64,000 nt of DNA from Enterococcus_K sp051713825 (GCF_051713825.1 NZ_JBIOQR010000001.1:1364001-1428000), one strand, 5' to 3'. Counted from the first letter of the stretch, positions 25,681 to 35,101 are shown. Notes: generated by a model from the letters alone, not told the origin. Numbers and translations are program-made.

Positions 25681-27045
25681 ATGATGAAGGAAGAAAATAA
25701 TTTTTTTTCAAAAAAAGATTCTTATGTGAAGGATGTTCGTGAAGATATAGAGGTCAATGAAGCTTCTGAGAATGAAGAGTATCGAGAATTATCCGAAAAC
25801 CTGAAAATAAAATTAGATTGGTTTCAAGATCAAAAGCTTGGCGTAATCTTCCATTGGGGACTCTACGCACTTGCGGGAATTGTTGAATCTTGGCAATTGT
25901 CTGAAGAAGATGACTGGGCCCGAACCCCTGGCTGGAGAAATAGTGTTGAAGAAATCCGAGCAGACTACTGGGGATTAAATCACTTTTTTAATCCGTATCA
26001 GTTTCATCCAGATGAGTGGGCAAAAACCTGCAAAGATGCAGGAATCCGCTACATGATTTTTACAACCAAACATCATGATGGGTTTACGATGTATGACACA
26101 AAGTATAGTGAGTATAAGGTTACAGCAGCTCCTTGTCCCTATGCGAATCAAACCAATCCAGATATATTTGCTGAAGTTTCTGAGGCCTTTCGTAAAGAAG
26201 GACTCTCAGTGGGTGCGTATTATTCCAAACCCGATTGGCATTCTCCTTTATATTGGGTTCCAGAAGAGCATGCAAAAGGTCGTTTGGCTAGTTATGAGCC
26301 TGCTGAATTTCCTGAGCGGTGGGATCAATATAATCAATTTGTAACGAATCAGTTAACCGAAATCAGCAAAAATTATGGTGCAATCGATATTTTATGGTTA
26401 GATGGCGGTTGGGTGAATGCGCGAAATGAACAACTAGATATGGATACGATAGCACAACAAGTTCGCGCCTCACAACCGGATATGCTAATTGTTGATCGTA
26501 CTATTGGAGGAACGTATGAAAATTATGTGACCCCAGAACGTAAAATTCCTGATGTGCCACCGAAAAAAGTTTGGGAAAGCAATATTCCTTTAGCGAATAA
26601 CTGGGGCTTTTCTCCAAATGATCAATATAAATCGTTTGATGAAATTTTAAAAAGTTTTGTACAAGTGGTCGCTTTGGGAGGTAACCTAATTTTGGGCGTT
26701 GGCCCTAAACCAAACGGAGAACTACCTGTAGAAGCGGTTGACATTTTGCAAAAACTAGGTGAATGGTTGGCGCATTTTGGTGAGGCCATCTATGAAACGC
26801 GCGCAATTCCAGAAGTGACACAACAAGGATGGTTATTTACAAAAAAAGAACAGGTTATTTACGCGTTTCAAGAAAAAGAAACCACACCACTCGATTTACG
26901 GAAGTTGAATCAACCAATAGAAAGTATTTATCATTTAAATACCAAAAAAATAGTGACTGAAACTACGCTTAATCCGCTTTTCACAGATGAAGCTTATCAA
27001 GTATATAAAATTTGTTTAAAAAAAGAGAGTGAGGAAAACGCATGA
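25681..27045 (+). CDS. GH29 alpha-L-fucosidase
   Basis: 454 residues without a signal peptide, so it acts on imported sugars. Typical GH29 segments are LGVIFHWGLYA near the start, FTTKHHDGF (about residues 128-136) and DILWLDGGW, where D241 is the expected nucleophile. AGGAGGAG at 25665-25672 supports ATG at 25681; a second ATG at 25684 is also possible. It overlaps the GH1 gene by 4 bp. It would cleave alpha-linked fucose from the glycans taken up by the ABC importer upstream. Confidence 0.9.
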   Translation: MMKEENNFFSKKDSYVKDVREDIEVNEASENEEYRELSENLKIKLDWFQDQKLGVIFHWGLYALAGIVESWQLSEEDDWARTPGWRNSVEEIRADYWGLNHFFNPYQFHPDEWAKTCKDAGIRYMIFTTKHHDGFTMYDTKYSEYKVTAAPCPYANQTNPDIFAEVSEAFRKEGLSVGAYYSKPDWHSPLYWVPEEHAKGRLASYEPAEFPERWDQYNQFVTNQLTEISKNYGAIDILWLDGGWVNARNEQLDMDTIAQQVRASQPDMLIVDRTIGGTYENYVTPERKIPDVPPKKVWESNIPLANNWGFSPNDQYKSFDEILKSFVQVVALGGNLILGVGPKPNGELPVEAVDILQKLGEWLAHFGEAIYETRAIPEVTQQGWLFTKKEQVIYAFQEKETTPLDLRKLNQPIESIYHLNTKKIVTETTLNPLFTDEAYQVYKICLKKESEENA

Positions 27046-28418
27046 TTACTTTTCCAAAAGAATTTTTGTGGGGAGCCGCGGCCTCTGCTCCTCAAACGGA
27101 GGGAGCTGCTCTGATTGATGGCAAAAGTGAGAACGTTTGGGATAAGTGGTTTGAATTAGAACCAGAGCTTTTTTTTGATGGCGTTGGGCCCAAAGACACG
27201 TCAAATACGTATTTCAAATATAAAGAAGACGTTGCGTTAATGAAAAAAATGGCATTAAATTCCTATCGAACCTCCATTTCGTGGGCTCGTTTATTGCCTG
27301 ATGGAAAAACAATAAACCCAAAGGCAGTTAAGTTTTACCGCGCTTATTTTGAAGAAATGAAGAAGAATGGCATTGAACCAATTATTAATTTGTTCCATTT
27401 TGATATGCCTTGGTGGTTGATGGAGAAAGGTGGCTGGGAGGCACGGGAATCTGTAGAGGCCTTTTCCTATTATGCCAAAATAGCCTTTGAGGAGTTTGGT
27501 GATCTTGTCAAAAAATGGGCCACCTTTAATGAGCCGCTTGTGCATATTGAATGCGGGTATCTTGGCGATGCGCATTATCCGAAAGTTCATGATTTTAAGC
27601 GAGCGATTCAAGTGGCTTATCACACCTTACTTGCACATGCGATGGCAGTCAAAATGTATCGTAGTGTGCCACATAACGACGGGAAAATTGGTATTATTTT
27701 AAATCTATCGCCAGTTTATGCGAAAAGTTGTGAGGACGAAGATCAAAAGGCGGCTCATTTAGCAGATCTCTTTTATATTAGAGGCTTTTTAGATACCGTA
27801 GTGGACGGATACTTCCCAGAAGAGCTAATCCAAATAATCAAGGAGCACCAGTTAACGCCAACCATATATGCAGAAGATAAGGAGGTTTTTGAAAACAATA
27901 CGGTCGATTTTTTAGGGGTGAATTATTATCAGCCGTTACGTGTTCAAAAGCCTAAGAAGGTTGAGTTTCCGGCACAATCACCAGGCGCTTTTGCGAGCTA
28001 CTATGATTGGCCAGATAAAAAAATCAATCCTCATCGTGGCTGGGAAATTTATCCTAAAGGAATTTATGATTTAGCTATGCGTTTAAAAAAAGATTACAAA
28101 AATATTCCTTGGTATGTCTCTGAAAATGGTATGGGCGTCTCAGAGGAAGAGCGATTTATGGATGAATCTGGTATTATCCAAGACAGTTATCGAATCGATT
28201 TTCTCAAAGAGCATCTAGAAATGCTTCAAAAAGCAATGGCTGAAGGAAGTCAATGTTTTGGCTATCATATGTGGACGTTTGTTGACTGTTGGTCTTGGTT
28301 GAATGCTTATAAAAATCGGTATGGGTTTTATCGTATTGATTTAGCGAATCAGTTTGCGCGAACGCAGAAGGCTAGCAGTCAGTGGTTAAAACAAGTCATC
28401 AACAAGCAAGGATTTTGA
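27042..28418 (+). CDS. GH1 family glycosidase (beta-glucosidase/galactosidase type)
   Basis: 458 residues, the usual GH1 length. Acid/base E164 lies in TFNEP and nucleophile E361 in SENGMG; FLWGAAASAPQTEG is the family N-terminal signature. There is no obvious phospho-sugar loop of the 6-phospho-beta-glucosidases, and it sits with an ABC importer rather than a PTS, which suggests unphosphorylated beta-glucosides or galactosides as substrate. Translationally coupled (ATGA) to the fucosidase gene. Confidence 0.88.
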   Translation: MITFPKEFLWGAAASAPQTEGAALIDGKSENVWDKWFELEPELFFDGVGPKDTSNTYFKYKEDVALMKKMALNSYRTSISWARLLPDGKTINPKAVKFYRAYFEEMKKNGIEPIINLFHFDMPWWLMEKGGWEARESVEAFSYYAKIAFEEFGDLVKKWATFNEPLVHIECGYLGDAHYPKVHDFKRAIQVAYHTLLAHAMAVKMYRSVPHNDGKIGIILNLSPVYAKSCEDEDQKAAHLADLFYIRGFLDTVVDGYFPEELIQIIKEHQLTPTIYAEDKEVFENNTVDFLGVNYYQPLRVQKPKKVEFPAQSPGAFASYYDWPDKKINPHRGWEIYPKGIYDLAMRLKKDYKNIPWYVSENGMGVSEEERFMDESGIIQDSYRIDFLKEHLEMLQKAMAEGSQCFGYHMWTFVDCWSWLNAYKNRYGFYRIDLANQFARTQKASSQWLKQVINKQGF

Positions 28419-28561
28419 TAGACCTAGAACATAGGCTTAAGAAATCCTCAATCGATAGAGAAGTGGATCTGGATTTTTAATGAATGATTAGAAATAGGAA
28501 GACGAACGCAGACACGGAAGACTTCTAAACGAGTGGCAAGTAAAGTTGGAAAAGTGAATAT

Positions 28562-28645
28562 TTGAAATTACCGTTAATCTATGCTATAGTAGATTATGGT
28601 AATGATACTAATTGTGAGTGAGCGGATTTTTCGCTCACTCTTTTT
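28562..28645 (+). promoter_or_regulatory. rimP-nusA operon promoter with leader terminator hairpin
   Basis: TTGAAA (28562-28567) and TATAGT (28585-28590) have 17-bp spacing. About 20 bases after the expected start is a perfect 9-bp stem (GAGTGAGCG/CGCTCACTC, 28616-28640) followed by TTTTT. A terminator this close behind the promoter looks like an attenuator, which would fit control of the operon by its own product NusA. Confidence 0.7.
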
Positions 28646-28688
28646 AATGGAATTACGGAATTAGACTCTAAAAAGGAGGCGAAAAATT

Positions 28689-29162
28689 TTGAGCAATGTG
28701 GTAGAAACGGTGACCGATTTTCTAATGCCCATTTTAGACGAACAAAATTTTGAACTTGTAGAAGTGGAATTTGTAAAGGAAGGAAAAAATTGGTTCCTTC
28801 GAGTGTTTATCGACAAAGAAGGTGGCATTGATATCGAGGAATGTGCGCTAGTGAGTGAACGATTGAGTGAGAAGTTAGACTCTGTTGATCCAGATCCTAT
28901 CCCACAAGCCTATTTTCTAGAGGTTTCATCTCCTGGAGCTGAACGTCCGTTGAAAAAAGAGGCTGATTATGAAAAAGCAATTGGCGAGTATGTGAATGTT
29001 TCGCTATATCAAGCAATCGATGGTGAAAAACAATACCAAGGATTCTTACAATCAGTAAGTCCTGAAGAGCTTGTTTTAAAAATCAGAATCAAAACGCGGG
29101 AAAAAGAACTCGTTATAGAACGTAAAAATGTTGCGAAAGCTCGTTTAGCTATTCAATTTTAA
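28689..29162 (+). CDS. rimP: Ribosome maturation factor RimP
   Basis: 157 residues, two-domain RimP with the conserved FLEVSSPGAERPL segment (about residues 77-89). It assists maturation of the 30S subunit. The start is TTG at 28689, nine bases after AAGGAGG at 28673-28679. First gene of the operon with nusA, rnpM, the L7Ae-like gene, infB and rbfA, the normal order in Firmicutes. Confidence 0.95.
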   Translation: MSNVVETVTDFLMPILDEQNFELVEVEFVKEGKNWFLRVFIDKEGGIDIEECALVSERLSEKLDSVDPDPIPQAYFLEVSSPGAERPLKKEADYEKAIGEYVNVSLYQAIDGEKQYQGFLQSVSPEELVLKIRIKTREKELVIERKNVAKARLAIQF

Positions 29163-29182
29163 TATCGGAGGAATTAAAGAAA

Positions 29183-30361
29183 ATGAGTAAAGAAATGTTG
29201 AACGCTTTAGACGCTCTTGAGGCTGAAAAAGGCGTATCTAAAGAAATCGTCATTGAAGCTCTAGAAGCAGCACTAGTTTCTGCATACAAACGTCACTATG
29301 GTCAAGCGCAAAACGTTGTTGTGGAGTTTGAACAGAAAAAAGGAAATATCCACGTTTATGCAGTAAAAGAAGTAACAGAAGAAGTCATGGATTCTCAATT
29401 AGAGGTTTCTTTAAAAGATGCTTTATTGATTAACCCAGCTTACGAAATTGGTGATTCTATCCGTTTTGAAGTAACACCAAAAGACTTTGGTCGAATTGCC
29501 GCACAAACAGCGAAGCAAGTTATCTTGCAACGTGTTCGTGAAGCAGAACGTGACATTATTTATAATGAGTTCAGTGCGTATGAGAAAGATATTATGCAAG
29601 GAATTGTTGAACGTCAAGATCATCGTTACATTTATGTGAACTTAGGGAAAATCGAAGCAGTCTTGTCCAAACAAGATCAAATGCCAAATGAGTTTTATCA
29701 ACCTCATGATCGAATCAAAGTGTATGTTGCTCGGGTTGAAAAATCTTCAAAAGGGCCGCAAGTCTTTGTAAGTCGTAGTCATCCTGATTTGTTGCGTCGT
29801 CTATTTGAACAAGAGGTACCAGAAGTTTATGACGGAATCGTTGAAATCATTAGCATTGCTCGTGAAGCAGGCGATCGTTCAAAAATCTCTGTTCGTTCAA
29901 CGGATACCAATATTGATCCAGTTGGCACATGTGTTGGACCAAAAGGACAACGTGTTCAAGCGATTGTCAACGAGTTAAAAGGTGAAAATATGGATATTGT
30001 TGAATGGAATGATGATCCAGCTATCTATATTGCCAATGCATTAAATCCAGCGCAAGTGGTTGATGTCATTTTTGATCCTGAAAATAGCAAAGCTTGTACG
30101 GTTGTTGTACCTGACTACCAACTATCACTAGCTATCGGAAAACGCGGTCAAAATGCTCGTCTTGCTGCAAAATTGACTGGCTTTAAGATTGATATCAAAT
30201 CTGAGTCGGATATGGATGCTTTCTATCAACAACAGGCAGAAAAATCAGAAGAAGTTGTTGAATCTGACGTAGTTGATGAAGTGATTGATGCGGATATGAC
30301 AGCAGATGATTATGAAAATGTCGAATTTAACGAGACAGAATCTGTCGAAGAAACAGAATAA
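29183..30361 (+). CDS. nusA: Transcription termination/antitermination factor NusA
   Basis: 392 residues: N-terminal RNA-polymerase-binding domain (1-125), S1 domain (about 135-200), two KH domains (VGTCVGPKGQRVQAI near 250 and LAIGKRGQNARLA near 320), and an acidic C-terminal tail. It lacks the long acidic repeats of proteobacterial NusA, as usual in Firmicutes. It modulates pausing and intrinsic termination and may act on the leader hairpin of its own operon. Confidence 0.97.
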   Translation: MSKEMLNALDALEAEKGVSKEIVIEALEAALVSAYKRHYGQAQNVVVEFEQKKGNIHVYAVKEVTEEVMDSQLEVSLKDALLINPAYEIGDSIRFEVTPKDFGRIAAQTAKQVILQRVREAERDIIYNEFSAYEKDIMQGIVERQDHRYIYVNLGKIEAVLSKQDQMPNEFYQPHDRIKVYVARVEKSSKGPQVFVSRSHPDLLRRLFEQEVPEVYDGIVEIISIAREAGDRSKISVRSTDTNIDPVGTCVGPKGQRVQAIVNELKGENMDIVEWNDDPAIYIANALNPAQVVDVIFDPENSKACTVVVPDYQLSLAIGKRGQNARLAAKLTGFKIDIKSESDMDAFYQQQAEKSEEVVESDVVDEVIDADMTADDYENVEFNETESVEETE

Positions 30362-30385
30362 AGAATTTTTGGGAGGCGAAAATAG

Positions 30386-30685
30386 ATGAAAAAAAGAAAA
30401 ATTCCTTTGCGAAAATCAGTTGTCTCAGGTGAGATGAAACCTAAAAAAGAATTGCTTCGAATTACGCGTTCTAAAGAAGGCGAAGTTGCAATAGATCCAA
30501 CTGGGAAACTGCCTGGGCGAGGTGCTTACGTTTCTATTGAGCCGTCTGAAGTTCAACAAGCTTGGGATAAAAAGATTCTTGATCGAGTGTTAGAAACGAC
30601 TTTATCAGATGAATTTTATCAAGAGCTGTTAGACTATGTGACACACCAAAAAGCGCGAAGAGAGTTATTTGCAAATGACAAATAA
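30386..30685 (+). CDS. rnpM: RnpM (YlxR-family) RNA-binding protein
   Basis: 99 residues of the YlxR fold with the signature LPGRGAYVS (about residues 43-51) and an N-terminal RKSVVSGEMKPKKELLRI segment. The B. subtilis homologue binds RNase P RNA and lowers its activity. Lies between nusA and the L7Ae-like gene and overlaps the latter by 11 bp. Confidence 0.92.
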   Translation: MKKRKIPLRKSVVSGEMKPKKELLRITRSKEGEVAIDPTGKLPGRGAYVSIEPSEVQQAWDKKILDRVLETTLSDEFYQELLDYVTHQKARRELFANDK

Positions 30686-30980
30686 GCAAAAGGCACTAAA
30701 CATGTTGGGTCTAGCTATGCGTGCTGGAAAACTGGTCACTGGTGAAGAGATGACAATTCAAGACATTCGCCGTCAAAAAGCAAAATTAGTTTTTGTCGCG
30801 AGCGATGCCAGTGAAAATACACGAAAAAAATTAAATGACAAGAGTCGTCATTATGAAGTTTCTTGCTTAGAATCTTTCACCCATGAAGAGCTTAGCCAAG
30901 CAATTGGTAAGCCACGGATGGTCATCGGAATCAACGATCAAGGGTTTGCAAAGAAAATCAAGGAACTAATATTAGGTTAG
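30675..30980 (+). CDS. L7Ae-family ribosomal protein (YlxQ)
   Basis: 101 residues of the L7Ae/L30e/S12e/Gadd45 kink-turn-binding fold, with LGLAMRAGKLVTGEE and FVASDASENTRKK. The homologous B. subtilis YlxQ is an L7Ae-like kink-turn-binding protein. ATG at 30675 lies inside the end of rnpM, with a ribosome site in its last codons; the TTG at 30669 is less likely. Confidence 0.9.
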   Translation: MTNKQKALNMLGLAMRAGKLVTGEEMTIQDIRRQKAKLVFVASDASENTRKKLNDKSRHYEVSCLESFTHEELSQAIGKPRMVIGINDQGFAKKIKELILG

Positions 30981-30992
30981 GAAGGTGATTGC

Positions 30993-33554
30993 ATGGGAAA
31001 AAAACGAATTTACGAACTTGCAAAAGAAATCAATAAATCAAGCAAAGATGTTGTGGATAAAGCACAAGCTCTAGGCATGGATGTAAAAAATCATATGGGG
31101 TCAATCTCTGGTGATGATGAAAAAAAATTGCGTCAAGCATTATCAGGGGGAACGAATATGACAACACAAAAAACAAATCAAGCGCGTCCGCAAAACCAAA
31201 AACCAGCAAGCCCAAAACCAGCTAACCAGAATAAATCGCAAAACCAACAAGGACAACAACGTCCACAAAATAATCAAAATCGCACGTCTGGTCAAGGACA
31301 ACAACAACGTCCACAAAATAACCAAAACCGTCCGACAGGTCAAGGACAACAACAACGTCCGCAAAACAACCAAAATCGCACGTCTGGTCAAGGACAGCAA
31401 CAACGTCCACAAAATAACCAAAATCGTACGTCTGGTCAAGGACAGCAACAACGTCCACAAAATAACCAAAATCGCACGTCTGGTCAAGGGCAGCAACAAC
31501 GCCCACAAAACAACCAAAATCGCACGGCAGGTCAAGGGCAACAACAACGCCCACAAACAAACCAAACGGGCCCGTCATCAAACCAAGGTCAAGGACAACA
31601 AAGTAATCAAAACCGTCCTGGTGGTCAAGGAAATAACCAAAACCGTGGAGGCGGCCGTAACAATTATGGCAACCAAAATCGAAATAGTTATGGTGGTAAC
31701 CAAAACCGCAATAAATTTAATAAAAAAGGCAAAAAAGGGAAACATCAACCACAATCAAACAAACCAGCAGTACCACCACGTAAATTCCGTGAGTTACCAG
31801 AAGTTTTAGAGTATACAGAAGGCATGAATGTAGCGGATATCGCGAAGAAAATTCACCGTGAGCCTGCTGAAATTATCAAGAAACTCTTTATGATGGGTGT
31901 TATGGTTAACCAAAACCAAGCACTTGATAAAGATACAATTGAATTGCTGGCAACGGACTATGGTATGGAAGCAGAAGAAAAGGTTCAAATCGACGTGGCT
32001 GATATTGATAAATTCTTCGAACCAGATGCTATCGTTGAAGAAAATCTTGTTGCACGTCCTCCAGTTGTAACCATCATGGGACACGTTGACCATGGGAAAA
32101 CAACCTTACTTGATACACTACGTCATTCACGTGTGACAAGTGGTGAAGCAGGCGGAATTACGCAGCATATTGGTGCCTACCAAATTGATATTAATGGCAA
32201 ACCAATCACTTTCTTAGATACTCCTGGACACGCGGCCTTTACAAGTATGCGTGCTCGTGGGGCAAGTATCACTGATATTACAATCTTAGTTGTAGCCGCA
32301 GATGATGGCGTGATGCCTCAGACGATTGAAGCTATCAACCATGCGAAAGCTGCGAATGTTCCAATTATTGTTGCTGTTAATAAGATTGATAAACCAGCTG
32401 CCAATGCGCAACATGTTATGCAAGAATTAAGTGAATATGAATTAATTCCTGAAGCTTGGGGTGGCGAAACAATCTTTGTTGAGATTTCAGCGAAGTTTGG
32501 TCAAAACATTGAAGAATTATTAGAAATGGTTCTTTTAGTAGCTGAAGTAGAAGACTTAAAAGCTGATCCAAAAATGCGTGCAATCGGTACAGTAATCGAA
32601 GCTCGTTTGGATAAAGGCAAAGGGCCCGTCTCAACCTTACTCGTTCAACAAGGAACATTACATGTGGGTGACCCAATCGTAGTCGGAAATACTTATGGTC
32701 GTGTTCGTGTAATGACCAACGATATTGGTCGTCGTGATAAGGCAGCAGGTCCTGCAACACCAGTTGAAATTACTGGATTAAATGATGTCCCACAAGCCGG
32801 AGATCGTTTTGTTGTGTATGAAGACGAGAAAACAGCTCGTGCAGCAGGTGAAGAACGTGCAAAACGTGCGTTATTAGAACAACGTGCAGTAAGTAGTCGA
32901 GTAACATTAGACAACTTATTTGAAAGCTTGAAGGATGGCGAACTTAAAGAAGTTAACGTCATCATTAAAGCTGATGTACAAGGTTCGGCAGAAGCATTAG
33001 CCGCTTCATTGAAGAAAATTGATGTTGAAGGTGTTCGAGTAAAAATCGTTCACTCGGCTGTAGGTGCGATTAATGAAAGTGATGTAACTCTTGCGGCAGC
33101 AAGTAATGCGATTATCATTGGATTTAACGTTCGTCCAACAACGCAAGCGAAACAACAAGCAGAATCTGAGGAAGTAGATATTCGTCTACACCGCATTATT
33201 TATAAAGCAATTGAAGAGATTGAAACAGCGATGAAAGGGATGCTTGATCCTGAATTCGAAGAAAAAATCACTGGTCAAATGATAGTTCGTGAATTGTACA
33301 AAGTTTCTAAAGTCGGAACAATTGCTGGATGTTATGTAACAGAAGGCTTTATCCGCCGTGATAGTGGCGTTCGTGTAATTCGTGATGGTATCGTTATTTA
33401 TGAAGGAACTTTATCTAGCTTGAAACGCTTTAAAGATGATGCAAAAGAAGTCAAACTTGGCTTTGAATGTGGAGCAATGGTTGATAAATTCAACGACTTG
33501 AAAGTTGAAGATGTTATCGAAGGCTTCATCATGGAAGAAATCAAAAACGATTAA
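30993..33554 (+). CDS. infB: Translation initiation factor IF-2
   Basis: 853 residues. Order: IF2_N domain (1-50); a 180-residue, glutamine/asparagine-rich linker built of a 16-residue repeat of GQQQRPQNNQNRTSGQ type; a basic stretch; a second IF2_N domain (about 255-335); the GTPase domain with GHVDHGKTT (P-loop), DTPGH and NKID; then domains II-IV that bind fMet-tRNA. The start follows GAAGGTG. Everything after the linker is conventional; the linker length is expected to vary between strains. Confidence 0.97.
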   Translation: MGKKRIYELAKEINKSSKDVVDKAQALGMDVKNHMGSISGDDEKKLRQALSGGTNMTTQKTNQARPQNQKPASPKPANQNKSQNQQGQQRPQNNQNRTSGQGQQQRPQNNQNRPTGQGQQQRPQNNQNRTSGQGQQQRPQNNQNRTSGQGQQQRPQNNQNRTSGQGQQQRPQNNQNRTAGQGQQQRPQTNQTGPSSNQGQGQQSNQNRPGGQGNNQNRGGGRNNYGNQNRNSYGGNQNRNKFNKKGKKGKHQPQSNKPAVPPRKFRELPEVLEYTEGMNVADIAKKIHREPAEIIKKLFMMGVMVNQNQALDKDTIELLATDYGMEAEEKVQIDVADIDKFFEPDAIVEENLVARPPVVTIMGHVDHGKTTLLDTLRHSRVTSGEAGGITQHIGAYQIDINGKPITFLDTPGHAAFTSMRARGASITDITILVVAADDGVMPQTIEAINHAKAANVPIIVAVNKIDKPAANAQHVMQELSEYELIPEAWGGETIFVEISAKFGQNIEELLEMVLLVAEVEDLKADPKMRAIGTVIEARLDKGKGPVSTLLVQQGTLHVGDPIVVGNTYGRVRVMTNDIGRRDKAAGPATPVEITGLNDVPQAGDRFVVYEDEKTARAAGEERAKRALLEQRAVSSRVTLDNLFESLKDGELKEVNVIIKADVQGSAEALAASLKKIDVEGVRVKIVHSAVGAINESDVTLAAASNAIIIGFNVRPTTQAKQQAESEEVDIRLHRIIYKAIEEIETAMKGMLDPEFEEKITGQMIVRELYKVSKVGTIAGCYVTEGFIRRDSGVRVIRDGIVIYEGTLSSLKRFKDDAKEVKLGFECGAMVDKFNDLKVEDVIEGFIMEEIKND
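31252..31574 (+). repeat. 48-bp coding tandem repeat in infB
   Basis: Seven consecutive copies of a 16-codon unit around QRPQNNQNR, the first shortened by one residue and the last diverged (QRPQTNQTGPSS). Third-position differences between copies show they are not all recent. Confidence 0.85.
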
Positions 33555-33575
33555 TTATAAGGAGGCCGCTCAAAA

Positions 33576-33926
33576 ATGGCTAATTATAGAGACCGTCGAG
33601 TCGGTCAAGAAATTTTAAAAGAAGTAAATGCTATCTTACGTAAGAAAGTTCGTGATCCTCGTGTACAAGACGTGACGATTACTGATGTTCGCGTAACTGG
33701 TGACCTACAACAAGCAACAATTTATTATAGCTTGTTATCAGATTTAGCGTCAGATCAACAAAAGGCTCAACAGGGGTTAGACAAAGCAACAGGCTTAATT
33801 CGTCGCGAATTAGGCCATGCGTTAAGCTTATATAAAACACCTGAGCTAGTTTTTGAATTAGATGAATCGGTAAGATACGGCAATCATATCGATGAATTGA
33901 TTCGTAAAATGAATTCGCAAGATTAA
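33576..33926 (+). CDS. rbfA: Ribosome-binding factor A
   Basis: 116 residues with a single KH-like fold; VRDPRVQ near residue 29 and the C-terminal PELVFELDESVRYG are the family signatures. It binds late 30S precursors and is needed for 16S rRNA processing at low temperature. Last gene of the rimP-nusA-infB operon, followed by a terminator. Confidence 0.96.
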   Translation: MANYRDRRVGQEILKEVNAILRKKVRDPRVQDVTITDVRVTGDLQQATIYYSLLSDLASDQQKAQQGLDKATGLIRRELGHALSLYKTPELVFELDESVRYGNHIDELIRKMNSQD

Positions 33927-33933
33927 AATTAAG

Positions 33934-33974
33934 ACGGTAAAACCTAGACTGATTCGGGTTTTACCGTTTTTTTT
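33934..33974 (+). terminator. Terminator of the rimP-rbfA operon
   Basis: ACGGTAAAACC pairs with GGGTTTTACCGT, followed by eight T residues (33967-33974). Confidence 0.92.
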
Positions 33975-34104
33975 GTTTCAAAGAAAACGGAAATTTCTGT
34001 ATATAAATAAGGGGTAAAAGCTGAAATAAGCTGCTACTCTACGAAAGGCACTTCATTCAATTTTTAAACTTTTTGTGCGGATGAAACTTTCTAAACCACA
34101 AATG

Positions 34105-34133
34105 TTTAGCAATTATTTTGGTTATGGTATAAT
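34105..34133 (+). promoter_or_regulatory. truB-ribF promoter
   Basis: Extended -10 TGGTATAAT (TATAAT at 34128-34133) with a weak -35 (TTTAGC at 34105-34110), 17 bp apart, about 35 bp before truB. Confidence 0.55.
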
Positions 34134-34168
34134 GATACAGTTGAAATTAAAGGAAATGAGGATATGTG

Positions 34169-35089
34169 ATGGAGGGCATTTTGCCATTATGGAAAGAGCG
34201 TGGCATGACCAGTCATGACTGCGTCTTTAAATTAAGAAAGATTTTGAAAACAAAAAAAATCGGTCATGGGGGCACGCTGGATCCTGATGTAGATGGTGTG
34301 TTACCAATTTGTATTGGCAAGGCGACAAAAGTCATTGAATACATGGTCGACTCCGGCAAAATCTACGAGGGAGAAATCACTTTGGGTTTTTCAACGACTA
34401 CCGAAGATGTATCAGGAGAAATTGTTGAAACCAAAGCGGTTGATACACCTCTATTGGTAGAGGAAATTGATGCTGCGATGACAAAAATGACTGGGACGAT
34501 TACACAGATTCCGCCTATGTACTCAGCGGTTAAAGTCAATGGCAAGCGTCTCTATGAATATGCTCGAAACGGCGAGACAGTCGAACGTCCGCAAAGAAAA
34601 GCCGCAATTCATACTTTTGTCCGAACGACGGAGCCTATTTGGAATGAAGCAGAACAGACACAATCTTGGCGCTTTAAAGTCATTTGCGGAAAAGGGACCT
34701 ATGTCCGAACGCTAGCTGTCGATACTGGTTTGAGTCTAGGCTTTCCAGCGCATATGTCTGATTTAACTCGCTTAGCAAGTGGTGGATTGTCAAAAGAGCA
34801 GTCATTAACGCTAGAACAGGTAGCCCAAGCAATGGAGAATCAAACAATCGCTGAAAAGTTATTACCGTTAGAATATGGCGTTTCTTCATTAACAAGAGTC
34901 GATATTTCTGAGCAGTTATTTGCCAAAATAAAAAATGGTATGCGTTTACCCTACTCTGCATTTGGTTTAACAGAAATGCCAGATGAGGAAATTGCGTTAT
35001 TTTATGATGGGAAAGTAGTCAGTATTTATATCCCCAATCCAAAAGAAAAAAATATTTTAAAACCAAGTAAGGTTCTTAGAAATGAATAG
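34169..35089 (+). CDS. truB: tRNA pseudouridine-55 synthase
   Basis: 306 residues. The catalytic Asp is D38 in GGTLDPD; KIYEGEI and GTYVRTL (about residue 175) are also typical. It makes pseudouridine 55 in the T-loop of tRNAs. ATG at 34169 gives the standard MEGILPLWKERG opening of enterococcal TruB; the GTG at 34166 just adds one residue. Followed 12 bases later by ribF, the usual pair. Confidence 0.96.
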   Translation: MEGILPLWKERGMTSHDCVFKLRKILKTKKIGHGGTLDPDVDGVLPICIGKATKVIEYMVDSGKIYEGEITLGFSTTTEDVSGEIVETKAVDTPLLVEEIDAAMTKMTGTITQIPPMYSAVKVNGKRLYEYARNGETVERPQRKAAIHTFVRTTEPIWNEAEQTQSWRFKVICGKGTYVRTLAVDTGLSLGFPAHMSDLTRLASGGLSKEQSLTLEQVAQAMENQTIAEKLLPLEYGVSSLTRVDISEQLFAKIKNGMRLPYSAFGLTEMPDEEIALFYDGKVVSIYIPNPKEKNILKPSKVLRNE

Positions 35090-35101
35090 AAGGTAGAGAA
35101 A

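Noticed and set aside
31143..31581. Long minus-strand frames opposite the start of infB
   Set aside because: They arise from the tandem repeat in the IF-2 linker; low-complexity products and no ribosome site.
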